Assembly: GCA_964564865.1 (NCBI GenBank)
Contig: CAZMDA010000007.1
Span: 21,784-85,783 of the forward strand
Source: RBG-16-66-20 sp964564865
Lineage (GTDB): Bacteria > Pseudomonadota > Gammaproteobacteria > Burkholderiales > SG8-39
Reading direction: 5' to 3'
DNA: 64,000 bases
The notes beneath the pieces were generated by a model. It worked only from the letters and a program-made list of their open reading frames with translations, had not been told where the DNA came from and did no database searches. Position 1 is the stretch's first letter; every line of letters starts with the position of its first letter. This document shows positions 34,561 through 42,095 of this stretch, piece by piece. The position numbers were made by a program, and so were the translations under genes.

Positions 34561-36084
34561 CTAGGCCGCGCCGGTCTGCACCTGCGGCGGACGCTCGTCG
34601 GCGGGGCGGCCCATCAGCATGTCCATCAGTTCGGACTTGAGGCCGCCGCCGGCATCGAAGCGGTTCTCCATCTCGAACGGGTCGTTCGCGAGGTCGTAGA
34701 GCTCGCCCGCGCCCGTGATGAGGTCGACCGTCAGCTTCGCCGTGCGCGTGCGCACCGTGCGCAGCTGCAGCTCGATGCCGGTGCGCGCCGGCAGCAGGTG
34801 CCATTCGTTGAAGGCGAAGTCGCGCGTGCCCGCACCCTCGATGAGCGGCCGCAGGCTGCGCGAATGCCGCGCCCAGGCGCCGTCGATGCCGGCGTAGTCG
34901 GCAAAGGTGGCCGGCAGGTCGAGGGTGGATACCGGCTCCGGCACCACCTTTGCCGCCGGAACGCCGGGCCCGCGCGCGATCAAGCCCACGCGCAGCAGGC
35001 CCTCGTAGTGCATCGGACCCTTCAGGATCAGGCCGTGGTCGCCCAGCCAGTCACCGTGGTCCGTGGTGAAGATGACGAGCGTGTTCTCCGCCAGGCCCTC
35101 GGCGTGCAGGGCCTCCAGGATGCGGCCGACGTTGTGGTCGATGAGCGAGATCATGCCGTAGTAGTTCGCGATCAGCTCGCGCAGCTGATCGTCGTCCTGC
35201 GGCGGGATGCGCGAGTACTCCTCGCGGATGCGGCGCATCTCGGGCGTGCGCGTCTTGGGCGTGCTCTCCAGCGCCGCGCGGTGCCACCAGGGCCGGCGGT
35301 CGAGGTCGCGCACCCGGTACTGCGGCAGGTCCACGTCGCCGGGCGCGTGCAGGCGGCTCCAGGGCACCGGCGCATCGAAGGGATGATGCGGGTCGGGGAA
35401 CGAGGCCCAGAGGCAGAAGGGCTTCTCCCGGCCATGCGTGCGCAGGTACTCGATGGTGCGGTCGCCGGTCCAGGTGGAGTTGTGCCACTCGACCGGCAGG
35501 CCGGAGTGGTGCGTTTGCGCCGCGCGCACCGGCGGCGGCAGGCGCTCGGTATAGAGCCGGTTCTTCTCCTCGCCGCGTCCGTCGGCGTAGTACCAGCGCT
35601 CGTAGTGCTGCCCGACCGGCGGCGGGTACGGCAGCCAGTAGTTGTGGCCGATGAGCATCAGCTCGACATGCTGGAAGCCCATGTAGGGGCCGAACCAGTC
35701 CGGCCCGTAGTCGGCCGCGCTCTTCACCGATTCCGGCGTGCCGGTGGGCGCATGCGTGTGGTAGGCCGCGAAGTGCGCCTTGCCGATGAACGCGGTGTCG
35801 TAGCCGGCGCGCGCCAGCTGTCCGGCGAATCCCTGCTCGCCGTAGCCCGGCTCCAGGTCGATGCCGTTGTCGTGCACGCCGTGGGTGCGCGGCAGCAGGC
35901 CGGTCAGGATGGAGGCGCGTGCCGGCTGGCAGACCACGTTGGGCGTGATGCAGGCCGAGAACCGCGTGCCCGCCGCCGCCATCGCATCCAGGTGCGGCGT
36001 GCGCACCCGGCGCCCCTCGAAGCCGTAGCAGTCGCCGCGGTGCTGGTCCGAGGTGATGAGCAGGATGTTGGGGCGAGCCGTCAC
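34561..36084 (-). CDS. sulfatase family hydrolase (first)
   Basis: A 507-residue alkaline-phosphatase-superfamily sulfatase. The formylglycine signature CQPAR lies in VVCQPARASILTG, after metal ligands in ILLITSDQHRGD near the N-terminus. TTDHGDWLGDHG provides the second metal site. No signal peptide is seen, so the enzyme is probably cytoplasmic; that is also true of many arylsulfatase/choline-sulfatase/phosphonate monoester hydrolases. The GTG at 36084 overlaps the Bug receptor stop (GTGA). A formylglycine-generating enzyme is not nearby. Confidence 0.9.
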   Translation of the reverse strand: MTARPNILLITSDQHRGDCYGFEGRRVRTPHLDAMAAAGTRFSACITPNVVCQPARASILTGLLPRTHGVHDNGIDLEPGYGEQGFAGQLARAGYDTAFIGKAHFAAYHTHAPTGTPESVKSAADYGPDWFGPYMGFQHVELMLIGHNYWLPYPPPVGQHYERWYYADGRGEEKNRLYTERLPPPVRAAQTHHSGLPVEWHNSTWTGDRTIEYLRTHGREKPFCLWASFPDPHHPFDAPVPWSRLHAPGDVDLPQYRVRDLDRRPWWHRAALESTPKTRTPEMRRIREEYSRIPPQDDDQLRELIANYYGMISLIDHNVGRILEALHAEGLAENTLVIFTTDHGDWLGDHGLILKGPMHYEGLLRVGLIARGPGVPAAKVVPEPVSTLDLPATFADYAGIDGAWARHSRSLRPLIEGAGTRDFAFNEWHLLPARTGIELQLRTVRTRTAKLTVDLITGAGELYDLANDPFEMENRFDAGGGLKSELMDMLMGRPADERPPQVQTGAA

Positions 36085-37040
36085 TGCGGCTTGGCGCCGA
36101 AGCGCTTGAGCAGCTCCGCGTGCATCGCGCTTTCCTCCCGGACCAGCTGCGAGAAGCGCTCGCCGGGCAGCGCCGCCACTTCCATGCCGGCTTCCAGCAG
36201 CCTGGCGTTGAGCGCCGGATCGAGCAGCGCCTTGGCGAGCGCGTCCTCCAGCTGCCGGCGCAGGCTCGCCGGCGTCTTCGCCGGGGCGAAGAATCCGAAC
36301 CAGGCCGAGGACGTCGCCCGGTCGATGCCGGCCGCCTCGCCCACCGTCGGGACCTCGGGCAGCAGCGCCGAGCGCTTCGTGTTCAGCACCGCGAGCGCGC
36401 GCAGCTTGCCCGAGCGGATGTGCGGCATCAGCGGCGGGGCGTTGATCACCGCGAGCGGGATCTGGCCGGCGACCACGTCCTGCACCGCCGGGCCGCCGCC
36501 CTTGTACGGGATGTGCACGATGTCCACCCTGGCGCCGGCCTTGAGCACTTCCATCGCCAGGTGCGTCGGCGTGCCCGCGCCCGGCGTGCCGTAGGACAGG
36601 CTGCCCGGCTTCGCGCGCGCCAGGTCCAGCGCTTCCCGGAGGGTCCTTGCCGCCAGCGACGGATGCGCGACGACCACGCTCGGCACGTTGGCCGCCTGCA
36701 TCAGCGGCGCGAGGTCCGCCAGCGCGTCGTAGGGCAGCTTGTCCATGACGTGGGGCATCAGCGTGATCTCCGGGTTGCCGCCCGAGAGCAGGGTGTAGCC
36801 GTCCGGTTCCGCCTTCGCTACCGCCGCGGCGCCGATGGTGCCGGAGGCGCCGCCGCGGTTCTCGACCACGAAGGTCTGGCCGAGCGTGTCGGTGAGCTTG
36901 GCGGCGACCATGCGCGTCATCATGTCCACGCCGCCGCCGGGCGGGTAGGACACGATGATCCGCACCGGCTTGGCCGGGTAGGTCTGCGCGGATACCGCCG
37001 TCGAGGCGGCGATGAGCAAGGCAAGCAAGGCAGTCTTCAT
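36081..37040 (-). CDS. Bug/TctC-type receptor (sulfatase-linked)
   Basis: A 319-residue Bug-family periplasmic binding protein. The signal peptide KTALLALLIAASTAVSAQ precedes TYPAKPVRIIVSYPPGGGVD, TFVVENRGGASGTIGAAAVA and IPYKGGGPAVQDVVAGQIPL. It sits between two sulfatase genes and overlaps one of them by four bases, so its ligand is probably a sulfated or carboxylated compound handled by them. No TctAB permease is present. Confidence 0.92.
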   Translation of the reverse strand: MKTALLALLIAASTAVSAQTYPAKPVRIIVSYPPGGGVDMMTRMVAAKLTDTLGQTFVVENRGGASGTIGAAAVAKAEPDGYTLLSGGNPEITLMPHVMDKLPYDALADLAPLMQAANVPSVVVAHPSLAARTLREALDLARAKPGSLSYGTPGAGTPTHLAMEVLKAGARVDIVHIPYKGGGPAVQDVVAGQIPLAVINAPPLMPHIRSGKLRALAVLNTKRSALLPEVPTVGEAAGIDRATSSAWFGFFAPAKTPASLRRQLEDALAKALLDPALNARLLEAGMEVAALPGERFSQLVREESAMHAELLKRFGAKPQ

Positions 37041-37052
37041 GGTTTCCTCCTC

Positions 37053-38474
37053 CTAGACGGGCGCGGGGGTCGCGCCCTTGGTTCCCGTTTCGAGCGCGCG
37101 TTCGCGCCCGCCGAATCGCGCCACCAGCGCGGCCTGGTCGGCCTTCGCGCGCCGGTCGGTGGCCTCCGGGTCGCAGATCCGCCGCAGCATCGCCTCGAAA
37201 CCGGCGACGATGGCGGGATTCGAATCCGCGACGTTCATCAGTTCCTCCGCGTCGGCTTCGAGATCGAACAGCTCGGGCGCGAAGCCGACGTAGTGGTGGT
37301 ACTTCCAGCGCCCCCGGCGCAGCATGAACGCGGCGCTCTCGGAGCCGATGGCGTGGTACTCGGAGAACGCCGCGCGGTCCGGGTCCGGCGCGCCGAGCAG
37401 CGAGCGCCCGGGCAGCGCCGGCTCGGCGGCGAGGCCGAAGTACTCGAGCACCGTGGGATGCAGGTCCACCAGACTGGCGTCGTCGTCGCGCGTGCGGCCG
37501 GCGGCGACGCCGGGGCCGGCGAGGATCAGCGGCACGCCGGCCGATTCCTGGTACAGCGTGGACTTGCCCCACAACCCGCGCGCGCCCACGTTGTCGCCGT
37601 GGTCGCTGGAGTAGACGACCAGCGTCCGTTCCGACTGGCCCGAGGCCTCGAGCGCGGCGAGCACGCGGCCGACCTGCTCGTCGAGGAACGCGCACAGGCC
37701 GAGGTACAGGCGCACGGCCTCCAGCCGGTCGCGGTCGCTCCAGCCCCGCTCCACCTGCATGTACCGGTCCATGGCCTCGATCCAGGGATGGCGGCGCGCA
37801 GAGCGTTTGGGAAGCGGGATGCGCTCGAGTGGAAACGCGTCGAGATAGGGCTGGGGCACCACCAGCGGGAAATGCGGTGCGACGAATCCGACGAACAGGC
37901 ACCAGGGCTCGCCCGTTCGCGCGGCCTGCGCCAGCCAGTCGCAAGCGGTTTCGGCGATGCGCCGGTCGTAGCGGTTGTAGGCGGACTCGCCGGGGCCGCG
38001 CTCGGCGAGCATGGGCGGCGCGCGCCGGTCGGCCGGCAGCGGGTCGCGCACCGAGCCCCAGACCTGTCCGATGCCGCCCAGGATGTGCATCGGCTCGAGC
38101 TGGCGGTCGAAGCCGGTGGGATCGGCGACAGCGCGGTAGTGCAGCTTGCCGATGGACTCGACGCGGATGCCGGCCGCCTGCAGCGCGTGGCCCCAGCCGC
38201 GCACGCGGCCGTCGTAGGCCATGGCATTGTCCCAGCAGCCCAGCTGGTGCGCCCAGCGGCCGGTGGCGAGGCTGGCGCGCGCCGGCACGCAGATGGGCGA
38301 GGGCGTGTAGGCGGCGCGCCAGCGCGTGCCCCGCGCGGCGAGCGCGTCCAGCCGCGGCGTGCGCGCGAGCGGGTGGCCGGCGCAGCCGAGGAAGTCCGGG
38401 TTGTGCTCGTCCGAGAGCAGGACGAGCAGGTTGCCGGCGGGCCGCGGGCGGGAACGGGTGGAATTAGTTGTCAT
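37053..38474 (-). CDS. sulfatase family hydrolase (second)
   Basis: A 473-residue sulfatase. The N-terminal metal site is LLVLLSDEHNPDFLG, the formylglycine signature CVPAR lies in PICVPARASLATGR, and YSSDHGDNVG forms the second metal site. The C-terminal FDLEADAEELMNVAD is typical of choline-sulfatase-like members. No signal peptide is seen. The ATG at 38474 lies inside a 16-bp palindrome shared with the divergent MarR gene; no Shine-Dalgarno is evident, so translation may be nearly leaderless. Confidence 0.9.
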   Translation of the reverse strand: MTTNSTRSRPRPAGNLLVLLSDEHNPDFLGCAGHPLARTPRLDALAARGTRWRAAYTPSPICVPARASLATGRWAHQLGCWDNAMAYDGRVRGWGHALQAAGIRVESIGKLHYRAVADPTGFDRQLEPMHILGGIGQVWGSVRDPLPADRRAPPMLAERGPGESAYNRYDRRIAETACDWLAQAARTGEPWCLFVGFVAPHFPLVVPQPYLDAFPLERIPLPKRSARRHPWIEAMDRYMQVERGWSDRDRLEAVRLYLGLCAFLDEQVGRVLAALEASGQSERTLVVYSSDHGDNVGARGLWGKSTLYQESAGVPLILAGPGVAAGRTRDDDASLVDLHPTVLEYFGLAAEPALPGRSLLGAPDPDRAAFSEYHAIGSESAAFMLRRGRWKYHHYVGFAPELFDLEADAEELMNVADSNPAIVAGFEAMLRRICDPEATDRRAKADQAALVARFGGRERALETGTKGATPAPV

Positions 38475-38481
38475 GACAACT
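38466..38481. promoter_or_regulatory. candidate MarR operator across the sulfatase start codon
   Basis: AGTTGTCATGACAACT is a perfect 16-bp palindrome, the size and form of MarR-family operators, lying between a sulfatase operon and a MarR gene. The central CATG contains the sulfatase start codon on the minus strand. Binding would block both transcription and early elongation. Confidence 0.65.
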
Positions 38482-38491
38482 GTTGCGCCCG

Positions 38492-38499
38492 ACTATACT
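38492..38499. promoter_or_regulatory. candidate overlapping divergent -10 boxes
   Basis: ACTATACT gives TATACT on the plus strand (38494-38499, toward marR) and TATAGT on the minus strand (38492-38497, toward the sulfatases). Both would place start sites close to or within ten bases of the start codons. A TTGTCA 20 bases upstream of TATACT is a weak -35. Inferred from position only. Confidence 0.35.
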
Positions 38500-38508
38500 C
38501 CGATCCGC

Positions 38509-38982
38509 ATGCGCCGTCGCGCCCCCGCCATCGACCTGGACCAGTTCGTCTCCTACCGCCTGTCGGTGCTGTCGGGGACCTGGGGCGCGGCGAGCCACCG
38601 CTTCTACCGCCGCCGCTTCGGCCTGGCGCTGCGCGAGTGGCGGGTGCTGGCGGTGCTGTCGCGGCTGGACGGGGCGGCAGGCGGGGCGCCGGCGAGCGAG
38701 ATCGCGCGCCTGACCGCGGTGGAGAAGGCCGGCATCAGCCGGGCGCTGGCGGCGCTGGAGCGCCGCGGCCTGGTGGAGCGGACCTGGTCGGAAGCCGACG
38801 GCCGCCGCTCGCAGGTGTCGCTCACCGCGGCGGGGCGCGCCCTGCTGCGGCGCCTGGCGCCGGCGGCGCTCGCGCGCCAGGCGTCCCTTACCTCCGCGCT
38901 GAGCGAGGCGGAACTGCAGACGTTCTTCCGGCTGCTGGAGAAGCTGGAGCGGCGCGCGGCCGCGCTGGCGCGCGGCGGCTAG
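38509..38982 (+). CDS. MarR family transcriptional regulator
   Basis: A 157-residue winged-helix regulator. It shows LREWRVLAVLSRLDG, the recognition region ASEIARLTAVEKAGISRALA, ALERRGLVERTWSEADGRRS (the wing with the conserved D-x-R) and VSLTAAGRALL. ATG 38509 (RRRAPAIDLDQFVSYRL) is preferred; an in-frame ATG at 38473 lies inside the palindromic operator. Likely represses the divergent sulfatase-Bug-sulfatase operon and itself; the effector is unknown. Confidence 0.9.
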   Translation: MRRRAPAIDLDQFVSYRLSVLSGTWGAASHRFYRRRFGLALREWRVLAVLSRLDGAAGGAPASEIARLTAVEKAGISRALAALERRGLVERTWSEADGRRSQVSLTAAGRALLRRLAPAALARQASLTSALSEAELQTFFRLLEKLERRAAALARGG

Positions 38983-38985
38983 GGT

Positions 38986-39015
38986 GGCAAATGTTACCGA
39001 TCGGTAACATTTGCC
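38986..39015. repeat. 30-bp perfect palindrome between convergent marR and P450 genes
   Basis: Left arm GGCAAATGTTACCGA and right arm TCGGTAACATTTGCC are exact complements, with no spacer. As RNA it would form a 13-bp stem with a GATC loop but no U run follows on either strand. The core TTACCGATCGGTAA has the look of a TetR-type operator, yet both flanking genes end here. Function open: processing hairpin, protein-binding site or bidirectional terminator. Confidence 0.8.
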
Positions 39016-39021
39016 GCCCCC

Positions 39022-40245
39022 TCAGCCCACCCGCACCGGCAGCCGGCGAAAGCCCCGGAAGCGCACGCGCCGGTCGCGCTCGGGCTCGCCCGCCAGTTCG
39101 ATGCGCGGGAACTTCGCCAGCAGCCGCGAGAAGGCGATGCGCCCTTCCATGCGCGCCACGTTCATGCCGACGCAGACATGGTCGCCCTGGCCGAAGGCGA
39201 TGTGGCGGTTGGGCTTGCGGGCGACGTCGAAGCGCTCCGGGTCCGGGAACTGGGCCGGGTCGCGGTTGGCGGCGCCGATGCCGATGGTGATCGGCGTGCC
39301 GGCGGGCAGCTCGGCGCCGCCCAGCGGCATCGGGTCGAGCAGGCGGCGGTTGTTGAGCTGGATCGGGCCGTCGTAGCGCAGCATCTCCTCCACCGCGGAG
39401 GGGACCAGCGAGGGATCCGCGCGCAGCTTCGCCAGTTCCCCGGGGTTGTTCAGCAGCGCCCACAACCCGTTGCCGATCAGGTTGGTGGTGGTCTCGTGTC
39501 CGGCATTGAGCAGGAAGATGCACTGGTGGTAGAGCTCGGTGTCGGTGAGCTTCTCGCCGTCCTTCTCCCCCTGTAGCAGGCGCGTCAGCACGTCGGACTC
39601 GTAGTCGCCGGGCTGCGCGCGCCGCGCGGCGATGAGTCGCTTCAGGTAGTCGATGAACTCGGTCACCGCCCTGTTGCCGGCATCGAACATCTGCGTGGTC
39701 AGCTTCGGCTCCAGGCCGGTGAGGATGGCCACCGACCAATTGCGCAAGGGGCTGCGCTCCGGGCGCGGGATGTCGAGCAGGTTGCCGATGACCTCGATCG
39801 GGATCTGCGCCGCGAAGTCGGCGATGAAGTCCACCTCGCCCTTCGCCGCCATCTCCGCCAGCAGCGCGTCCACCAGGCGCGTGACGTCCTGCTCCATGCG
39901 CGCGATGGCGCGCTGGTTGACCGCGCCCATGATGATCCGCCGCACGCGCGTGTGCAGCGGCGGGTCGTTGAAGACGAGGCTGGTGGTGTGATGCTCGTAG
40001 AGGGGCGAGTCGCCCAGTTTTGGTGCGAATTCCGCCTTCTTGTCCGAGCTTGCGCGCGGATTGCGGTACACGGCGATGGCGTCGTCGTAGCGCGAAAGGA
40101 ACACGCCGCCGCCCTCGAGCGCGTGCACCGGGTCCTGCGCGCGCAGCGCGGCGTACCACGGATAGGGATCGTCGAGGAACGCCGGCGGCACGCGCGTCAG
40201 CTGGAAATCCCGCACCTCGGCCGTGGGGATGGCGCTGGGGGTCAT
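39022..40245 (-). CDS. cytochrome P450
   Basis: A 407-residue soluble bacterial P450. The heme-thiolate loop is FGQGDHVCVG with Cys near residue 350, the I-helix oxygen-activation motif is LLNAGHETTTNLIG, and the ExxR motif lies in AVEEMLRYDGP with the preceding helix. FNDPPLHTRVRRIIMGA matches the family C-helix. It needs redox partners not encoded nearby. The ATG at 40245 lies 18 bases from the divergent ATG, leaving no room for a leader. Confidence 0.94.
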   Translation of the reverse strand: MTPSAIPTAEVRDFQLTRVPPAFLDDPYPWYAALRAQDPVHALEGGGVFLSRYDDAIAVYRNPRASSDKKAEFAPKLGDSPLYEHHTTSLVFNDPPLHTRVRRIIMGAVNQRAIARMEQDVTRLVDALLAEMAAKGEVDFIADFAAQIPIEVIGNLLDIPRPERSPLRNWSVAILTGLEPKLTTQMFDAGNRAVTEFIDYLKRLIAARRAQPGDYESDVLTRLLQGEKDGEKLTDTELYHQCIFLLNAGHETTTNLIGNGLWALLNNPGELAKLRADPSLVPSAVEEMLRYDGPIQLNNRRLLDPMPLGGAELPAGTPITIGIGAANRDPAQFPDPERFDVARKPNRHIAFGQGDHVCVGMNVARMEGRIAFSRLLAKFPRIELAGEPERDRRVRFRGFRRLPVRVG

Positions 40246-40250
40246 TGGGC

Positions 40251-40257
40251 TATTATG
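40251..40257. promoter_or_regulatory. candidate shared -10 box for divergent P450 and CMD genes
   Basis: TATTATG reads TATTAT on the plus strand and CATAAT on the minus strand. Seven bases downstream of each lies the start codon of the respective gene (40264 and 40245). Both transcripts would then be leaderless. No -35 boxes are evident. Confidence 0.4.
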
Positions 40258-40263
40258 CCGCCC

Positions 40264-40797
40264 ATGCAACGCGTACCGATGGCCGGTTTCTCCCCGCAAC
40301 TGGAAGCCCGCCTCAAGGAACTGTGGGGCACGCCGGTGAACCTGTACCGGGCGCTCGGCAACCACCCGGGCCTGGTCGCCGCGTGGACCGAGTTCGCCAA
40401 TGCCATCCGCCACGACAGCCGCACGCCGCGGGCCTTGCGCGAGCTCATGATCCTGCGCACGGCGCAGATCGCGCGCTCCGAGTACGAGTGGGCGCACCAC
40501 CTGCGCATGGCGCGCAAAGCCGGGGTGCCCGAGGCGCAGATCGCCGCGCTGGCGCTCTGGCGCGAGTCGCCCGCGTTCGATGCCCGCGAGCGCGCCGCGC
40601 TGGCGCTCACCGAGGGCGTGATGGCCTGCGACGTGACCGACGCGGTGCATGCCGAGGCGAAGCGGCATTTCAGCGACGCGGAGTTCGTCGAGCTGTCGCT
40701 CACCGCCGCGTTCTACGCCATGGTGTCGCGCATGCTGGACGCCATGCGCGTGGAGCTGGACCCGGACGTGCGCGAGCACTCCCCTCGACTGCGATGA
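40264..40797 (+). CDS. carboxymuconolactone decarboxylase family protein
   Basis: A 177-residue all-helical protein of the CMD/AhpD family. The core motif is LRELMILRTAQIARSEYEWAHHLRMARKAGV. The CxxC pair of true AhpD alkylhydroperoxidases is missing (the position reads EYEWAHH), so it belongs with the CMD-like decarboxylase/lactonase branch. The stop overlaps the next start by four bases (ATGA). It may act on products of the divergent P450, which is inference. Confidence 0.88.
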   Translation: MQRVPMAGFSPQLEARLKELWGTPVNLYRALGNHPGLVAAWTEFANAIRHDSRTPRALRELMILRTAQIARSEYEWAHHLRMARKAGVPEAQIAALALWRESPAFDARERAALALTEGVMACDVTDAVHAEAKRHFSDAEFVELSLTAAFYAMVSRMLDAMRVELDPDVREHSPRLR

Positions 40798-41516
40798 AGC
40801 CGGTGGAGGCCCGGGCGCCCCGGAGCTACCGCTACTACGACGTGGTCATGGTGGCCTTCGTCACCGTGCTCATCTGCTCCAACTTCATCGGTGCGGCAAA
40901 GCAGGCGGTGGTGGACCTGCCGCTGATCGGGCCAGTGCCGTTCGGCGCCGGGGTGCTGTTCTTCCCGATCTCCTACATCTTCGGCGACATCCTCACCGAG
41001 GTCTACGGCTACGGCCGCGACCGCCGCGTGATCTGGGTCGGCTTCGGCGCGCTCGCCTTCGCCTCGTTCATGTCCTACGTCGTGGTGAACCTGCCGCCGG
41101 GGCCCTCCGAGTACATGAAGAGCTACCAGCCCGCGCTGGAGGCGGTGTTCGGCAACGCCTGGCGCATCGCGCTGGGCTCGATGATCGCGTTCTGGTGCGG
41201 CAGCTTCGTCAACAGCTACATCCTGGCGAAGATGAAGATCTGGACCGCGGGCAAGTGGCTCTGGACGCGCACCATCGGTTCGACGGTGTTCGGCGAGCTG
41301 GTGGACTCGGCCCTGTTCTACTTCATCGCCTTCTACGGCATCTGGGCCACCGAGGACATCCTCAAGGTGGCGCTGGCGCAGTACCTGCTGAAGACCGGCT
41401 GGGAGATCGTGATGACCCCGGTGACCTACCGCATCGTGGCGTTCCTCAAGCGCGCGGAGAACGAGGACTACTACGACCGCGACACCGATTTCACGCCGTT
41501 CCGCGTCAAGGTCTAG
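40794..41516 (+). CDS. queuosine precursor transporter (YhhQ/VUT family)
   Basis: A 240-residue inner-membrane protein with about six hydrophobic helices. Family segments include LICSNFIGAAKQAVV, FPISYIFGDILTEVYGYGRDRRVIW, WCGSFVNSYILAKMKIWT and the TRTIGSTVFGELVDSALFY signature. It imports preQ0/preQ1 for tRNA queuosine. Start ATG overlaps the CMD stop. It is convergent with the small exported protein gene, with three bases between stops. Confidence 0.9.
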   Translation: MKPVEARAPRSYRYYDVVMVAFVTVLICSNFIGAAKQAVVDLPLIGPVPFGAGVLFFPISYIFGDILTEVYGYGRDRRVIWVGFGALAFASFMSYVVVNLPPGPSEYMKSYQPALEAVFGNAWRIALGSMIAFWCGSFVNSYILAKMKIWTAGKWLWTRTIGSTVFGELVDSALFYFIAFYGIWATEDILKVALAQYLLKTGWEIVMTPVTYRIVAFLKRAENEDYYDRDTDFTPFRVKV

Positions 41517-41519
41517 AAC

Positions 41520-42095
41520 CTAGGGAAGTTTCCCGGCACGGTAGGCCTCCAGCACGCGGCGCAGCTGCGCGCGCGCCGGGCTGGGGACGTCGTTCAGCAG
41601 GTACCTGCCGTCCACCTCGATGAAGTACTGGCCGGCGAGGTGCGAGGGCGTGCCGGGTGCGCCGCGCAGTTCCCAGATCAGCAGCCGGTGCTTGTCGATG
41701 GCGACCTCGGCCAGCAGCCGGTTGGCCGGGTCGAAGTACTGCGCGAACACGCGCTTGAACGCCTCCGCGCCCACCGACTGGCGGTAGTCCTGCAGCACCT
41801 CGAAGCGGCGCTTGGGCGAGGTGGACAGCACCGCCGCCTCCTCGAGGTCGCCGGTGGACAGGTGCAGGTTGAGGAGCTTGGCCGCGTTGAGCGCGCTGTC
41901 CGGCGCGAGCGCAACGGCCGGCGTGAGCACGTGCGCATCCGCCGGGTGGGTGCGCAGGCGATACTCGATGCGTCCTTCGCCCTCGACTTCCAGCGTGCGC
42001 GGCTCGCCGTCCTGGGCGCGCAGCGCGGGCGCCGCGGCCAGCAGCGCCGCGGCCAGCACCGCGGACCACGTCGCGGTCAGCACCGCGCGCATCAT
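41520..42095 (-). CDS. exported protein of unknown function
   Basis: A 191-residue protein with a clear signal peptide (VLTATWSAVLAAALLAAAPALRA, cut before QDGEP). The rest is soluble and contains LSTGDLEEAAVLSTSPKRRFEVLQDYR and AGQYFIEVDGRYLLND, a form seen in proteins of unknown function that carry an NTF2-like or DUF4878-like fold. No catalytic motif is recognised. The ATG overlaps the stop of the large oxidoreductase gene (ATGATGA), so it is the second gene of that unit. Confidence 0.75.
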   Translation of the reverse strand: MMRAVLTATWSAVLAAALLAAAPALRAQDGEPRTLEVEGEGRIEYRLRTHPADAHVLTPAVALAPDSALNAAKLLNLHLSTGDLEEAAVLSTSPKRRFEVLQDYRQSVGAEAFKRVFAQYFDPANRLLAEVAIDKHRLLIWELRGAPGTPSHLAGQYFIEVDGRYLLNDVPSPARAQLRRVLEAYRAGKLP

